A stretch of 32,147 nt of DNA, taken from the NCBI GenBank assembly GCA_012523595.1, contig JAAYIG010000063.1, positions 1 through 32,147 on the forward strand, given 5' to 3'. The DNA is from Fibrobacter sp. Its GTDB lineage: Bacteria; Fibrobacterota; Chitinivibrionia; Chitinivibrionales; Chitinispirillaceae. The notes beneath the pieces were generated by a model that was given only the letters and a program-made list of their open reading frames with translations, was not told where the DNA came from and ran no database searches. Position numbers and translations under genes: made by a program. Every line of letters starts with the position of its first letter. Positions within the stretch are counted from its first letter, which is position 1. Shown one piece after another: positions 8,301 through 17,300 of this stretch.

Positions 8301-11065
8301 AGGGTTCTGGTGATACCTTAAGGGATAATTCCGGAAACAATCACCATGCAAAAACCACCGGTACCTGGACTGATGGAAGATGGGGGGGCGGGATTCGGCT
8401 TAACGGGGCACAAAACGCTACTGTTCCGGATAACTCCGATTTTGATGGGACCGACTTTTTTACTGTAATGGGTTGGGTAAAAGCAAACAACGGAACCTTC
8501 ACAAACAGTGCGTGGATTGCCGGTAAACATAACGGAAGCAATGGATGGAAATTGACAGGTAATGGTTCGGATCAGCTCGTTCTAACTTGCAACGGGACTG
8601 CCATTACGGGTACGCGGGATGTTGCTGATGGTTCCTGGCATCATGTGGCTGCCTGTTTTTCACCAAGCAAGGTGATATTATATGTTGACGGGAGGCTGGA
8701 CAAAATCAGCACCGGATCTTATTCTGTGACAGAAAACAACTCTGATCTGCTTATAGGTGCCGGTCTGACGGGGGATCTTGATGATGTGAGATACTGTCGT
8801 GATTACATTTCCGAAAACTCCCTGAAAGCTATCTATCAGCAGGGTTTCCGCTCTTCAGAAGGCTTTTATGAACTCAGGGCAGACAACAACAACACTGTAC
8901 ATTTTAAAATCGATGGAGCGGACATAAGCAGGTGTTTTCCTGTTTTCCATATCAACAATTACTGGGCAGAATCAAAACCAAAAGCCGGATGTGTGGTTCT
9001 TAACGGTACTGCCCTTGTTGAAAACACAGATTATTACGCGGTTTTTGATAATCAGAACAATACCCTGACTATAGGACTGAACAAAATTATCTCAATGGAT
9101 CAGACCCATCTTTACATAGATGATGGTTACAGTGCCGGATACCAGATGGCAGAGGAAACACGAAAGATGAGCTGGGGGATAGATAACCAGGGCAGCTACC
9201 AGCATTTCTGGGTGAAGAATTTCTCAGGCAGCAGTTTTGGTGATGAAAATTCCGGTCAGTGGTATCTCAACTGGAAAATGAGTACAGAGGGAAACAGCAA
9301 GGATGGAGAGATCTGGTATTATGGAAGTTCAGTTAACAATCCAAACTCTTCTGTTGATACCTCAGACACCAATACCAACATGGTTCCCGGTTATGACAAT
9401 TACTACGATAGCTGGGGATATGTATGCCTGAATATAGGCAGCGGCTATCCAAAGACCTCCTACAATGTATCCAATGCGTTTACCTATGCAGTAGAGGAAA
9501 GTTCGGATGTAAGAGTTGTATTGTGTGTAAATGAGAGGCAGGTCGATAATGGATCATCGTTCAATATAAAAACCCGCTGGACAATCTATCCTACAGGCCA
9601 GATATTCAGGTGGGACAGCATTTATTCAATGAGCGCTGCTCCCTCGAAGGTCTATATCGGTGCATTCATGGACGATCAGGAATATGCCACTGTTTATACA
9701 AACACTCTGAGGAAAAGAAGTGGGTTGATCTATAGCCAGACTTTTCCGGATTTTGCCTTCAGTTGGTTGTCGATGAAAAATGCAAGCGGTTTTCAGGCTG
9801 AGCCTTTTGGCAGCGACACTATTATGCCTGATTTGTCTGAGTATCGTGCAGGAATGGATTTCGGTGATGCCAGTGCCACGGAGGTCTGGAATTCTGCATC
9901 GGTTCAGACAGTATTCTATCTGGATATTCAACACTCTAATATGAGCAATAGTTTTATCGATTCTGTCAGCAATTCAGTTCAGTGTATTGGTACCGGTGGA
10001 GGGGCAGCTCTGCTGATGAAAAGGGGAGTATTGCTTTCCGGAGATGATGCTACAGAGGGAGATCTCAATGGAGACGGTTTTAACGAGCGTGAGGGGGCGT
10101 ATATAATTCAGGCGGATAACAATACAGTCAACTTTATACTTCCTGCGAGGAATGATACCTGCAGGTTCAATCCCGCTTTCCGCCTCACTGGCTACTATGT
10201 ATTGGAGAAACCACAGTACATATTCCTCTATAATTCATCCGGTGACACCATCCCGGTGATTGAGGGGTATAAGTATAATGCATATCACAAGAAATCAACA
10301 AAAGAGCTTGTGATTCAGTTCGACAGTGTGTTCTGTGATTCTGTGGGTATATATATATCGGCTGACAGGACCCTGGCGGTAAATTTATCGGGATTCTGGG
10401 CTAAAGCAGGAAACAGTTGCGATACACTGGGCTGGAGCACCGGGAGTGAGCTGGAGAATCTTGGGTACTATCTGTACCGAAGAATAAAACCGGAGTTTTT
10501 TGACAGCCTCAGCAAAGCAGCAGATAGTGATGATGGTAATGGTGTTGTTACTCTGCTTAAAGAAAGAGTGCTGAGCTGGAAAGACACAAGCTGGGTTCTG
10601 CTTAACAATGAGATAATCCCCGGAGCACCCGCAGGTGTATCACACGGATCGAGAAATTATGTCTGGATTGACAAATCTGTGCACAATGGTGTTCTGTACG
10701 AATACAAACTTGTTTCAGTCGACTTCAGAAATACAACAGAGGAGTTCGGACCGGTTGAAGCAATGCCTTTCGGGCCTGTAAGACATTTCAACCTGGGGCC
10801 CAATTTTCCTAATCCGTTCCGCGGTACTACTGTTATCAGATTCGAACTACCAATAGAGAGCAGGGTAACACTGAATATCTATAACCTTCAGGGTCGCCTT
10901 GTGAGGCGATTATTAACTCCTGAGAAGGTGCTTAGTGCAAATGCTCATCAGGTAATCTGGGACGGAAAGAATGATATAGGGCGGGAACTGGAAGCCGGAC
11001 CTTACATTTACCGCATCACCTCAGGAAAATTCTCAAAATCGAAAATCATGGTAAAACTGGAGTAG
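2333..11065 (+). CDS. Giant modular surface protein A (beta-helix, PATR repeats, LamG, T9SS-type tail)
   Basis: This predicted exported adhesin-like protein has 2910 residues. A signal peptide ends near A43. Residues 45-325 are beta-helix-like with repeated 'ITNSIFHNN'/'ITNCIFSGN' coils, closing with a choice-of-anchor-Q-like 'SSPAREAGTFTGAPAVDIRG ... DIGAYEY'. Cassette 1 (about 333-967) and cassette 2 (about 1178-1720) each have a 'WDxSxxxGxQAxxGTWGT' head, autotransporter-associated (PATR) beta-strand repeats and a cap ending in 'LDGxLN...GFGxGxYTL'. A LamG/ConA-like domain (about 968-1175) joins them. The tail (1721-2910) holds an unassigned possible beta-sandwich (1721-1978), a second LamG domain (1979-2175), an unassigned region, an Fn3-like domain (about 2690-2816, 'LENLGYYLYRR') and a T9SS/FlgD-type C-terminal domain (2818-2910). 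No autotransporter barrel is present. ATG 2333 has no clear ribosome site; TTG 2381 has one and gives a cleaner signal peptide. The ligand is unknown. Confidence 0.92.
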   Translation: MIDLSARKIVSAKVILLFLNLRNLPLIKAAITVVSLVFYSFAAKLNVDKDELGSYTTISDALSDSNAGDTIWIMGSDSYDETWPSNIDWIVHIMGAFYSPDSFPSVRLTGEQWEFHWINTSGTTRIERVILDNCDRINLTNAGRILIIDKCVIKNFSADVFLLKDNASNYLSITNSIFHNNATIFPAIPYKNINGPYGSVFNCTFYNNTTVQAEDNIDTVQISAGKFINITNCIFSGNTTILVDDDLKSAYTYNLLPTSESGWGTGSVYSDNPRFINSTPTLPSHFNIQSSSPAREAGTFTGAPAVDIRGVSRTGACDIGAYEYPAAGGRADYTWDVSTSGGIQADSGTWGTNNYWTLSSGGGTSLVAWPGAGNSATFAGANGDYTINVNGTQIVDSISFLYNGYYLKGGVINLGSKSGIYVASGRTARIGSVIAGIAGIKIYGANGELRLEGNNTFSGASTIFSGKPKLIHPNSLGSTSGGTTIITGACVQLSGKTTFAPEQLFINGTGTGNGVVRTPGDGINDTVTWSGKLTMQSSSSIGATEAADILTISGVIEGAFQLTSVGPGTKILSGVNTFSGGLVIAEGITKAGNGQALGSFGNTITISSGAALDINGYNLQGYTQNIVINGQVDANTGAIINTASGEQLNAIRQISLGSNASIGNNGGRFDIGRGYTGAVRVTGNNHTLTKVGNNFVALLADATTLAGLIINGGQISLESNAAAGNAPITINNGAILSSWGNRTFTNNITINNGGQLNSPSSNSYTTVHNGNISLSGNTVMHNDAANTMTIGGVIDGTGNLTKTGANGTIILSNTNTYTGSITVSAGTLIVNGATSASSAMNVSSGANLGGTGNVAGTVNIAGNGIISPGHGGAGTLRTGTLNLNNTSVLNYELGASRDSIRVNGNLTLDGQLNITAIAGFGVGNYTLMTCSGTITNNTLIVNNAPSGYIYSISVTAGSVILKVSAAPQDTLILRYKFDESSGSVVYDSSGFGNDGTAINNPSFITGFSGNSIALDGSNDYVQIPSGIVNSCEDITVCTWIRLETISDWTRIFDFGNSYTTGYMFLAPTGGSLRFAITKTSSGSEQKVDAPMFSVNVWKHVAVRIKGDSAQIYIDGVAAATNAAVTNNPSDLGSTTYNYIGKSQYADPYLDGVVEDFRIYSYALTPQNIASIYNSTRPVYFTWDSSSSAGYQAANGTWGTDNYWSPDGYVLMSWPGAGNSAIFAGADGTYEITVNGTQNVDSIAFLNSGYILNGGTLNFGSKNAIYLANGKSATINSVISGTGGMNFSTPGGTISTLNLGGENSYSGVTTIRYRVRLNVMTLANGGSNSSIGSAGSAAANLVIDGGQLRTIGGAVSTNRLFTVTDLGGYLYSNASGPTNFTGTGSIEFPGTGSRTLEIGGIYSGSNIFAPVIGNGAGTTLIRKTGSTSTWILTGNNTYTGTTSIQGGTLQIGNGGTSGSIAGNVVNDDNLVFNRSDSYIYSGVISGTGTVNQAGSGTLIFTGANTFTGAATVSAGTLQIGNGGTTGSLTSDITNNGTLVFNRSNNYNYNGVISGNGSVRKAGSGTLTLSGTHTYTGATNVTAGTLNVTGSLAQESAVTVSGTLAGNGTVAGAVNAGGGAISPGNNGAGTLSTGPLTLNSSSVLNFELGTSRDSIKVNGDLTLDGTLNVSALSGFGLGSYTLITCTGTLTNNILSMGKMPEEYSYVVSVAENSVVLTVERAASLKPVTVVQSTPRCSVYTDDWTIVFDNSAGGGITALTDSAHGKSRGQGNQIGAGQNLYYFYYDGESSKTNGKGTWSVLKAENFYTIIRQSGTLAGLSYTTDYTVHGSGKIYIKTTLSNTGGNISGKTVRCVVERRAVPAMRALRGDDNAWQCPYLLLSSDSAKQNDILLSIKDLWSTSNGAANSATGFYTDAGSGYTGYELSNAFSLNAGQKQVWEYMLDFVHHFWDDTANARRSSDDYRNPDSLEMISGTLLFEKAWERQLRGHWKMDEGSGDTLRDNSGNNHHAKTTGTWTDGRWGGGIRLNGAQNATVPDNSDFDGTDFFTVMGWVKANNGTFTNSAWIAGKHNGSNGWKLTGNGSDQLVLTCNGTAITGTRDVADGSWHHVAACFSPSKVILYVDGRLDKISTGSYSVTENNSDLLIGAGLTGDLDDVRYCRDYISENSLKAIYQQGFRSSEGFYELRADNNNTVHFKIDGADISRCFPVFHINNYWAESKPKAGCVVLNGTALVENTDYYAVFDNQNNTLTIGLNKIISMDQTHLYIDDGYSAGYQMAEETRKMSWGIDNQGSYQHFWVKNFSGSSFGDENSGQWYLNWKMSTEGNSKDGEIWYYGSSVNNPNSSVDTSDTNTNMVPGYDNYYDSWGYVCLNIGSGYPKTSYNVSNAFTYAVEESSDVRVVLCVNERQVDNGSSFNIKTRWTIYPTGQIFRWDSIYSMSAAPSKVYIGAFMDDQEYATVYTNTLRKRSGLIYSQTFPDFAFSWLSMKNASGFQAEPFGSDTIMPDLSEYRAGMDFGDASATEVWNSASVQTVFYLDIQHSNMSNSFIDSVSNSVQCIGTGGGAALLMKRGVLLSGDDATEGDLNGDGFNEREGAYIIQADNNTVNFILPARNDTCRFNPAFRLTGYYVLEKPQYIFLYNSSGDTIPVIEGYKYNAYHKKSTKELVIQFDSVFCDSVGIYISADRTLAVNLSGFWAKAGNSCDTLGWSTGSELENLGYYLYRRIKPEFFDSLSKAADSDDGNGVVTLLKERVLSWKDTSWVLLNNEIIPGAPAGVSHGSRNYVWIDKSVHNGVLYEYKLVSVDFRNTTEEFGPVEAMPFGPVRHFNLGPNFPNPFRGTTVIRFELPIESRVTLNIYNLQGRLVRRLLTPEKVLSANAHQVIWDGKNDIGRELEAGPYIYRITSGKFSKSKIMVKLE
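2368..2383 (+). promoter_or_regulatory. Ribosome binding site favouring a TTG start for protein A
   Basis: AAAGG (2368-2372) stands 8 nt before the in-frame TTG at 2381 (codon 17 of the longer frame). Starting there gives an N-terminus of FLNLRNLPLIKAA followed by a hydrophobic core and FAA, a textbook signal peptide. ATG at 2333 has only CCCC before it and would lie about 13 nt from the predicted transcription start. Confidence 0.45.
6668..7075 (+). repeat. Two tandem 68-codon PATR units in gene A
   Basis: Copies begin at 6668 and 6872, and the next GTL motif starts at 7076, so both are exactly 204 bp. The pattern is GTLQIGNGGT(S/T)GS, then LVFNRS, VISG and SGTL, ending near NT(F/Y)TGA. Protein identity is high but codons differ, so these are old duplications under protein-level selection. 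Confidence 0.85.
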
Positions 11066-11319
11066 TGCAGAAAGCCGTAAAGTCTGAAAATAAACCGCAC
11101 AGGATTACCCTTTTATAATGATTTTCATCCCCTTGCTTTTTATTCACAGTAAAGAAATATCCCGTTAATTACCGATTTCATTGCAGTATGCTTTAAATTT
11201 TAATAATATCCTGAAAAACATTAAAATCAGGAAACGGCAAAACCTTCTATTCTTGAAAATTTGCTTCAGGCAGGACTTCATAACTTCATCAGTTTCAGCC
11301 CTTTAGCTTTTATTTATCA
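11066..11319. other. Non-coding spacer between the giant genes, no gene seen
   Basis: The 323-bp gap between the two giant genes (11066-11388) is A+T-rich and holds no plausible coding frame. I see no convincing intrinsic terminator behind gene A. What it does hold is a 12-bp direct repeat (11220 and 11330) and, at its right end, the promoter of gene B. Confidence 0.6.
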
Positions 11320-11341
11320 ATAGACAAAAATTAAAATCAGG
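11220..11341 (+). repeat. 12-bp direct repeat ATTAAAATCAGG, two copies 110 bp apart
   Basis: Copies lie at 11220-11231 and 11330-11341. The second fills most of the spacer of the gene B promoter and ends 2 bp before its -10 hexamer. The spacing of 110 bp is close to a whole number of helical turns, as would suit a looping regulator, but A+T-rich repeats of this length can also arise by chance. Confidence 0.4.
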
Positions 11342-11349
11342 CGTATAAT
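11321..11349 (+). promoter_or_regulatory. Promoter of the second giant surface-protein gene
   Basis: TAGACA (11321-11326), 17 bp and TATAAT (11344-11349) repeat the core found upstream of gene A. Transcription would start near 11356, giving a leader of about 33 nt to ATG 11389. This implies that gene B is expressed on its own and not only by readthrough from gene A. Confidence 0.65.
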
Positions 11350-11388
11350 GTTATATATAATGAGAATTTTATGGCATGATGTTCTGAA

Positions 11389-14300
11389 ATGAATTGCGGT
11401 CTTGCCGGGATCAAGCAAATGCCAGAAGATGTATCAAATTTAAAAACCATTGCTGCAAAAGGAAACAGCGGCACATTAAAGTGTCTCCTTTTTCGTGAGA
11501 ACACTTTTCTGCCGACAATGGTTTTTATCTGCCTTAGCATAATCTTTTCATTCTCTGATATTCAGGCTGGCGGTTATTCAGATGACCACAGTGACAGCGG
11601 CAATGTGATCGACACAATAAGTGCGGGAACAGTCAGGACAGTTGATGCGGACGGGGGAGCGGATTACACATCTCTGGATTCCGCATTGAACGCCATAGCC
11701 GGAGGACTGGATATTGACACTATTAAATTTGTGGGAAGCGATGTTGACACATTTACCTGGTCCACTTATCTTTCGCAGAGTATCGGTACCATAACCTTTA
11801 AGGGTACAAAAAATGATCCGGACAGTTTTCCTGTAATTAATCACACAAATCATGGCACTTATAACTTCTTCAATGCGACAAACGGCCGGTTTGAGAGAGT
11901 AGTAATAACCGGTTCGTATGGCTTCAACATGGGCCAGTCTGCAAAGACACACGAATTCCTCAATTGTGTGTTCCGGGATAATACCTCTACAGCAACAGAT
12001 CCCTATATAATCCATGTGGAAGGTGCAGCAGCCCTGAGGCTGGAGAACTGTCTTTTTGAGGGAAATACCTGTGGAAGTGTCATCAGCATCAATCCCTGGG
12101 GTGGAAATCCAGCATTGATTATTACTAACTGCACTTTTGACAATAACACCAGAGTTTTCAGCGCTGATCCGGGTGGTTCAATTGCCAATTATGTCTTTAA
12201 AAACAATATTTTCAGCGGGAATACAACAACTTTCATGGGCAACAACCTGAGAGGTAAAACTACTTATTCCCTTACCTCTGAAGACATAGCCGATTACGGA
12301 ACAGGGTGTGTATCAAACAGTAATCCACAATATCATTTCGGTAACAGAAACAAACCATCAGACTGGCGGATAGCCAACGGTTCTCCCGGTGATGGGATTG
12401 GAACCACAACCGGTGCTCCAGCTACAGATATAGCAGGCCAGGCAAGAGGTGGAAGCATAGATGCTGGTTGTTGGAATTCTGCAGCACCGCCGGCTAAAGA
12501 TTATTTCTGGGATGTATCAACCTCTCCGGGGATTCAGGCAGGTAAGGGAACCTGGGGAACAAATAATTACTGGACAATCGATGGAACTACACTTGTCTCC
12601 TGGCCTGGTTCAGGATATAGCGCCATATTCGGAGGGAATGATGGCAATTATACGATTACAGTAAATGGTACCCAATATGTTGACAGCATTACATTTCTCA
12701 ACAGCAATTATTATCTCACCGGAGGCACTATTGATCTGGGATCGAAGAACGGAATCTATGTGGAAAGCGGAGAAAGAGGGGAAATAAATTCCGTAATTGC
12801 CGGTACGGCAGGAATAAAGCTTTACGGAACAGGTGAGTTGAGTTTATCGGGCAACAACACCTTCACAGGTGCATCTGTCATATATGAGGGAAAACCCAAA
12901 TTGATTCATCCAAACGCACTGGGTGCAACCAGTGGTGCAACAACCATCAACTCAGGTGCCTGCATACAGCTTTCCGGTAATACGACATTTGCAGCGGAAC
13001 GTCTTTACATAAACGGTTTCGGTACCGGGACAGGTGTTGTAAGAACAGGAATAGATGGAATTAATGATAATGCTGTATGGCAGGGGAGAATAACACTTCA
13101 GGGTAACAGTTCATTCGGAGCAAGTGAAGCAAATGATCAGATTACAATCACTGGTGTTGTAGAAGGCGCGTTTCAATTGACAAAGGCTGGCCCTGGTACA
13201 ATAACTCTGTCCGGGACCAATACTTTTTCCGGAGGTCTGACAGTTGAGGAAGGAATTCTAAGATCTGGTAATTCTCAGGCTCTGGGTAATTATGGAAATG
13301 CAATCACCATTGCTAATGGTGCTGCAATCGATGTGAACGGTTTTGATCTACGCGGATATACCCAGAGCATTGTCATAAATGGTCAAAGAAATGGAAGTAA
13401 TGGTGCCCTGATAAACAGTGGTGGAGAACAGATAAATGCCATCAGAAAGATCTCTCTGGGCAGTAACGCCTCTATCGGCGGCAATGGAAACCGCTTTGAT
13501 ATCGGGAGGGGATACTCCGGTTCTGTCTGCATAACCGGTAATAACCACATCCTTACTAAAGTCGGGTCTAATTATATGGCTTTACTGGCGGATGCTGACG
13601 GGCTGGCAGGAGTTGTTGTCAACAGCGGAACTTTGTCGCTTGAGGCAGATGCAGCAGCGGGAAATGCTCCAATAACAATCAATAACGGGGCAATCCTTGC
13701 CTCGTATGAGAACAGAACCTTTTCCAATAATATAAGCATTAATGATGGCGGCACATTGCATTCTTCATTGTATAACGCATACACAACGGTGCATAACGGC
13801 TCCATCACACTAACCGGTAATACCAATATTGGAAACCCTGTTGCAAGTACCATGATCATTTCCGGGGCAATAGGTGGTACAGGCAATGTTAATTTTACAG
13901 GTGCAACTGGTACAGTTATTCTTGCCAACAACAACAATTACAGTGGCGGCACTACGATTAGCTCAGGAACTCTGCAGATTGGAAATGGAGGGACTACCGG
14001 CAGCATAACAGGCAATGTGACCAATAACGGTACATTGAGATTTAACAGGTCTGATGATATGAATTTCGGAGGAGTAATCTCCGGTACAGGTGCAGTTGTA
14101 CAGTCCGGAGAAGGGAATCTGACTCTTTCGGGGGCAAACACCTATTCCGGATTGACAACAGTGTCACCTTTATGTACTCTGATTGTAGCCCACAACACTG
14201 CGCTGGGCACTACTGCCGGAGGAACAGTACTTGAGGCTGGTGGTGGTCAGTATTCTACCTCACTGCGTTTGGCCAACGGAGTAACAATTACAGGTGAGAC

Positions 14301-17300
14301 AGTAACCCTTAATTCCAACATTTCCGGTGATGCAAGGTCTGCAATTGAAGTAGGCAATGGCAATACTGCAACATGGAACGGTACTGTGATATTGGCCGGT
14401 AATAACAGAACGCAATTGTATGCCAATGGTACTATGAATATTAACGGGCCAGTCAATGGCAGTTGCCGCCATCTCTTGCTCAGAGGTTACGGTACCGGAA
14501 ATATCAACTCCAGTATAAATATCGGAAACACAACTCTTTTAAAAACAGATGGTTCTACCTGGAATATTAACACCACAGGAAATACCTGGGGAAATACCCA
14601 GATAGCAGTTGGCACACTGAAACTGGGGGTAACAAATGCAATGCCATCTGCAACCATTATTACCATGGGGCAGAATGATGCATTAAGTGCCGCTTTCGAC
14701 CTTAACGGAAAAAATCAGACCATTTCCGGGCTGATGGATGGAGGTTCAACAGGGGGAACCAAGAGAATAACTAACAGCGGAACATCTGCGGCCACTTTGA
14801 CAATTAATAACACTTCCGATTTTACATACAGCTACCTGATCCAAAACAGCAGCAATCCGCTAAATCTTATAAAGAGCGGAAACGGTACTCTTACTCTGGC
14901 AGGAACCAATACCTATACAGGTACGACAACTGTTTCAGGTGGAACACTCAATGTAACCGGTTCCCTTGCATCGGGAAGTGCTGTAACCGTTACAGGTACT
15001 CTGGCTGGAAATGGAACTGTAGCCGGAACTGTAAACGCAAGTAATGGCACAATAGCTCCCGGAAATAATGGAACAGGCACACTCAATACCGGTGCTCTCA
15101 TTCTCAACGGCTCTTCAAAATTGAATTTTGAACTGGGTACTGCAAGGGACAGTATCAAAGTTACAGGAAATCTTACCCTTGACGGAACATTGAATGTTAC
15201 TGAAATGGCAGGGTTTGGTCCCGGAACCTATTGCATCATTACATATTCTGGAACCCTCATCGATCAGGGACTCCAAACCGGCACTATGCCCGCTGATTAC
15301 AATTACAGTATTGAAGCAAGCAAGGGATCTGTAAGGCTGATTGTCAGTCCGTTGTCATCGGATTATTTCTGGGATGTTTCTGCTGATGCTGGATTTCAGG
15401 CTGGAGATGGTACCTGGGGAACAGATGATTACTGGTCCACAGATGGAACGACTCTGGTTTCCTGGCCGGGAGCGGGTTATTCGGCAACTTTCGCCGGTCA
15501 AGACGGTACTTACACTGTGACGGTCAGCGGCACCCAGAATGTAGACAGCATTGCGATACTGAATTCAGGTTATACTCTTACCGGGGGAACCATCCATTTC
15601 GGCACTAAGAATGGTATTTACATGATTGCCGGCAAGAGCGCAACCATAAGCTCGGTTATAACAGGTACGGGAGGACTGAAGCTATACAGTCCGGGAACAG
15701 GAAGCCGTGCCACACTTAATTTAGAAGGTTCTAACACTTATACTGGCGTAACAAACATCAGTCAGTATGTACGGTTGAATGTGCCCATTCTTGCAAACGG
15801 AGGATTGAACAGCAGCATTGGCCGATCTTCAAATGCCGCATCAAATCTTATTATCGATGGTGGACAGTTGCGGCATACAGGAGCGGCTGCAAGCACCGAT
15901 CGTCTCTTTACATTAACAGATAAAGGCGGATATGTTTTAGCCAGTGGAAGCGGACCTCTTAATTTTACCAATACCGATTCGATTGCTGTTACAGGAGCTG
16001 GAACACCTGTTCTGGAAATAGGTGGAGTATATGAGGGAGCAAGTGTTTTTGCACCAGTCATAGTTGATGGAGCCGGTACTGTGTCGGTTTTAAAGAGTGG
16101 TCCTGTCAGTACCTGGATTTTGACCGGAAATAACACCTACACAGGTGTAACAACTGTAAGAGAAGGCACGTTGCAGGTAGGAAACGGCGGAACAAGCGGA
16201 AGCATTACCGGCGATATTGTCAACAGAGCCACACTTGTTTTCAACAGATCAAATGCATATTCATATTACGGGATCATATCAGACACCGGTGCTGTCATAC
16301 AGTCCGGATCAGGTACTCTCACTCTGGAAGGTATAAACACCTACACCGGGAAGACTGTCATTAATTCAGGTACCTTGTCTGTTGCATATCTTGACAACGG
16401 AGGTACAAACAGCAATATCGGAGCATCAGCGGCCACAGCGGGGAATCTTGTGTTTCGCGGCGGAACGCTTGCATACACAGGGGCTGGAAATGGCACAAAC
16501 AGATTATTTACACTTGACGTAAATGGCGGTACAATCGATGCCTCAGGTACAGGTACTCTCAGGTTTACTGCAACTGGCACAATGGCGTTTGAGGGAACAG
16601 GTGCAAGAACACTGATCCTGAGTGGAAGCAACACTGGCGATAACAGATTGAATATCGCAATCAATAATGATGGAGGAGGTAATGCCACTTCCATCATTAA
16701 AACAGGCACCGGAAAATGGATATTGAATGGAAATAACGGGGCTACAGGGACAGTTACAATAAGCAATGGAACACTGCAGATTGGAAACGGGGGAACTACC
16801 GGAAGTATTGCAGGAAATGTTGTAAATGGCGGAGTATTGATTTTCAACCGGTCTGATGCCCTCTCTTACAGCGGTAATATCTCCAGTACCGGTTCTGTTA
16901 CCAAGACAGGAACCGGTACATTGACACTTTCCGGGAATAATACTTTCTCTGGTGGAGTTACGATCAGTGCCGGTACACTCAGAGCAGGAAGCACATCTGC
17001 TTTAGGACATTATGACAACACAATTACAGTCAGTTCCGGTGCTGCACTGGATATAAACGGATATAACCTGCAGAACTACACTAAGGAGATAATCCTGAAC
17101 GGGCAGGTTGACGCCAGCACTGGAGCCCTGATAAACACCGGTGCAGTGCAGCAGAATGCTATTGGTAAAGTCAGCCTGGGAAGCAACACATCGATTGGAA
17201 ATGATGGCGGCAATGCCGTTGAAATCGGCAGAGGAATTGGCGGTACAGTACTCAATGGAAACGGATTTACGCTGACAAAAATCGGAACCAATGATCTGAA

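Noticed and set aside
3264-8541. Minus- and plus-strand alternative frames inside giant gene A (for example 4387-4776 minus and 7614-7877 plus).
   Set aside because: They lie wholly within a coding frame of strong protein-level repeat structure, and their translations resemble no protein family.
11066-11120. Intrinsic terminator after giant gene A.
   Set aside because: No G+C-rich stem followed by a T-run could be found.
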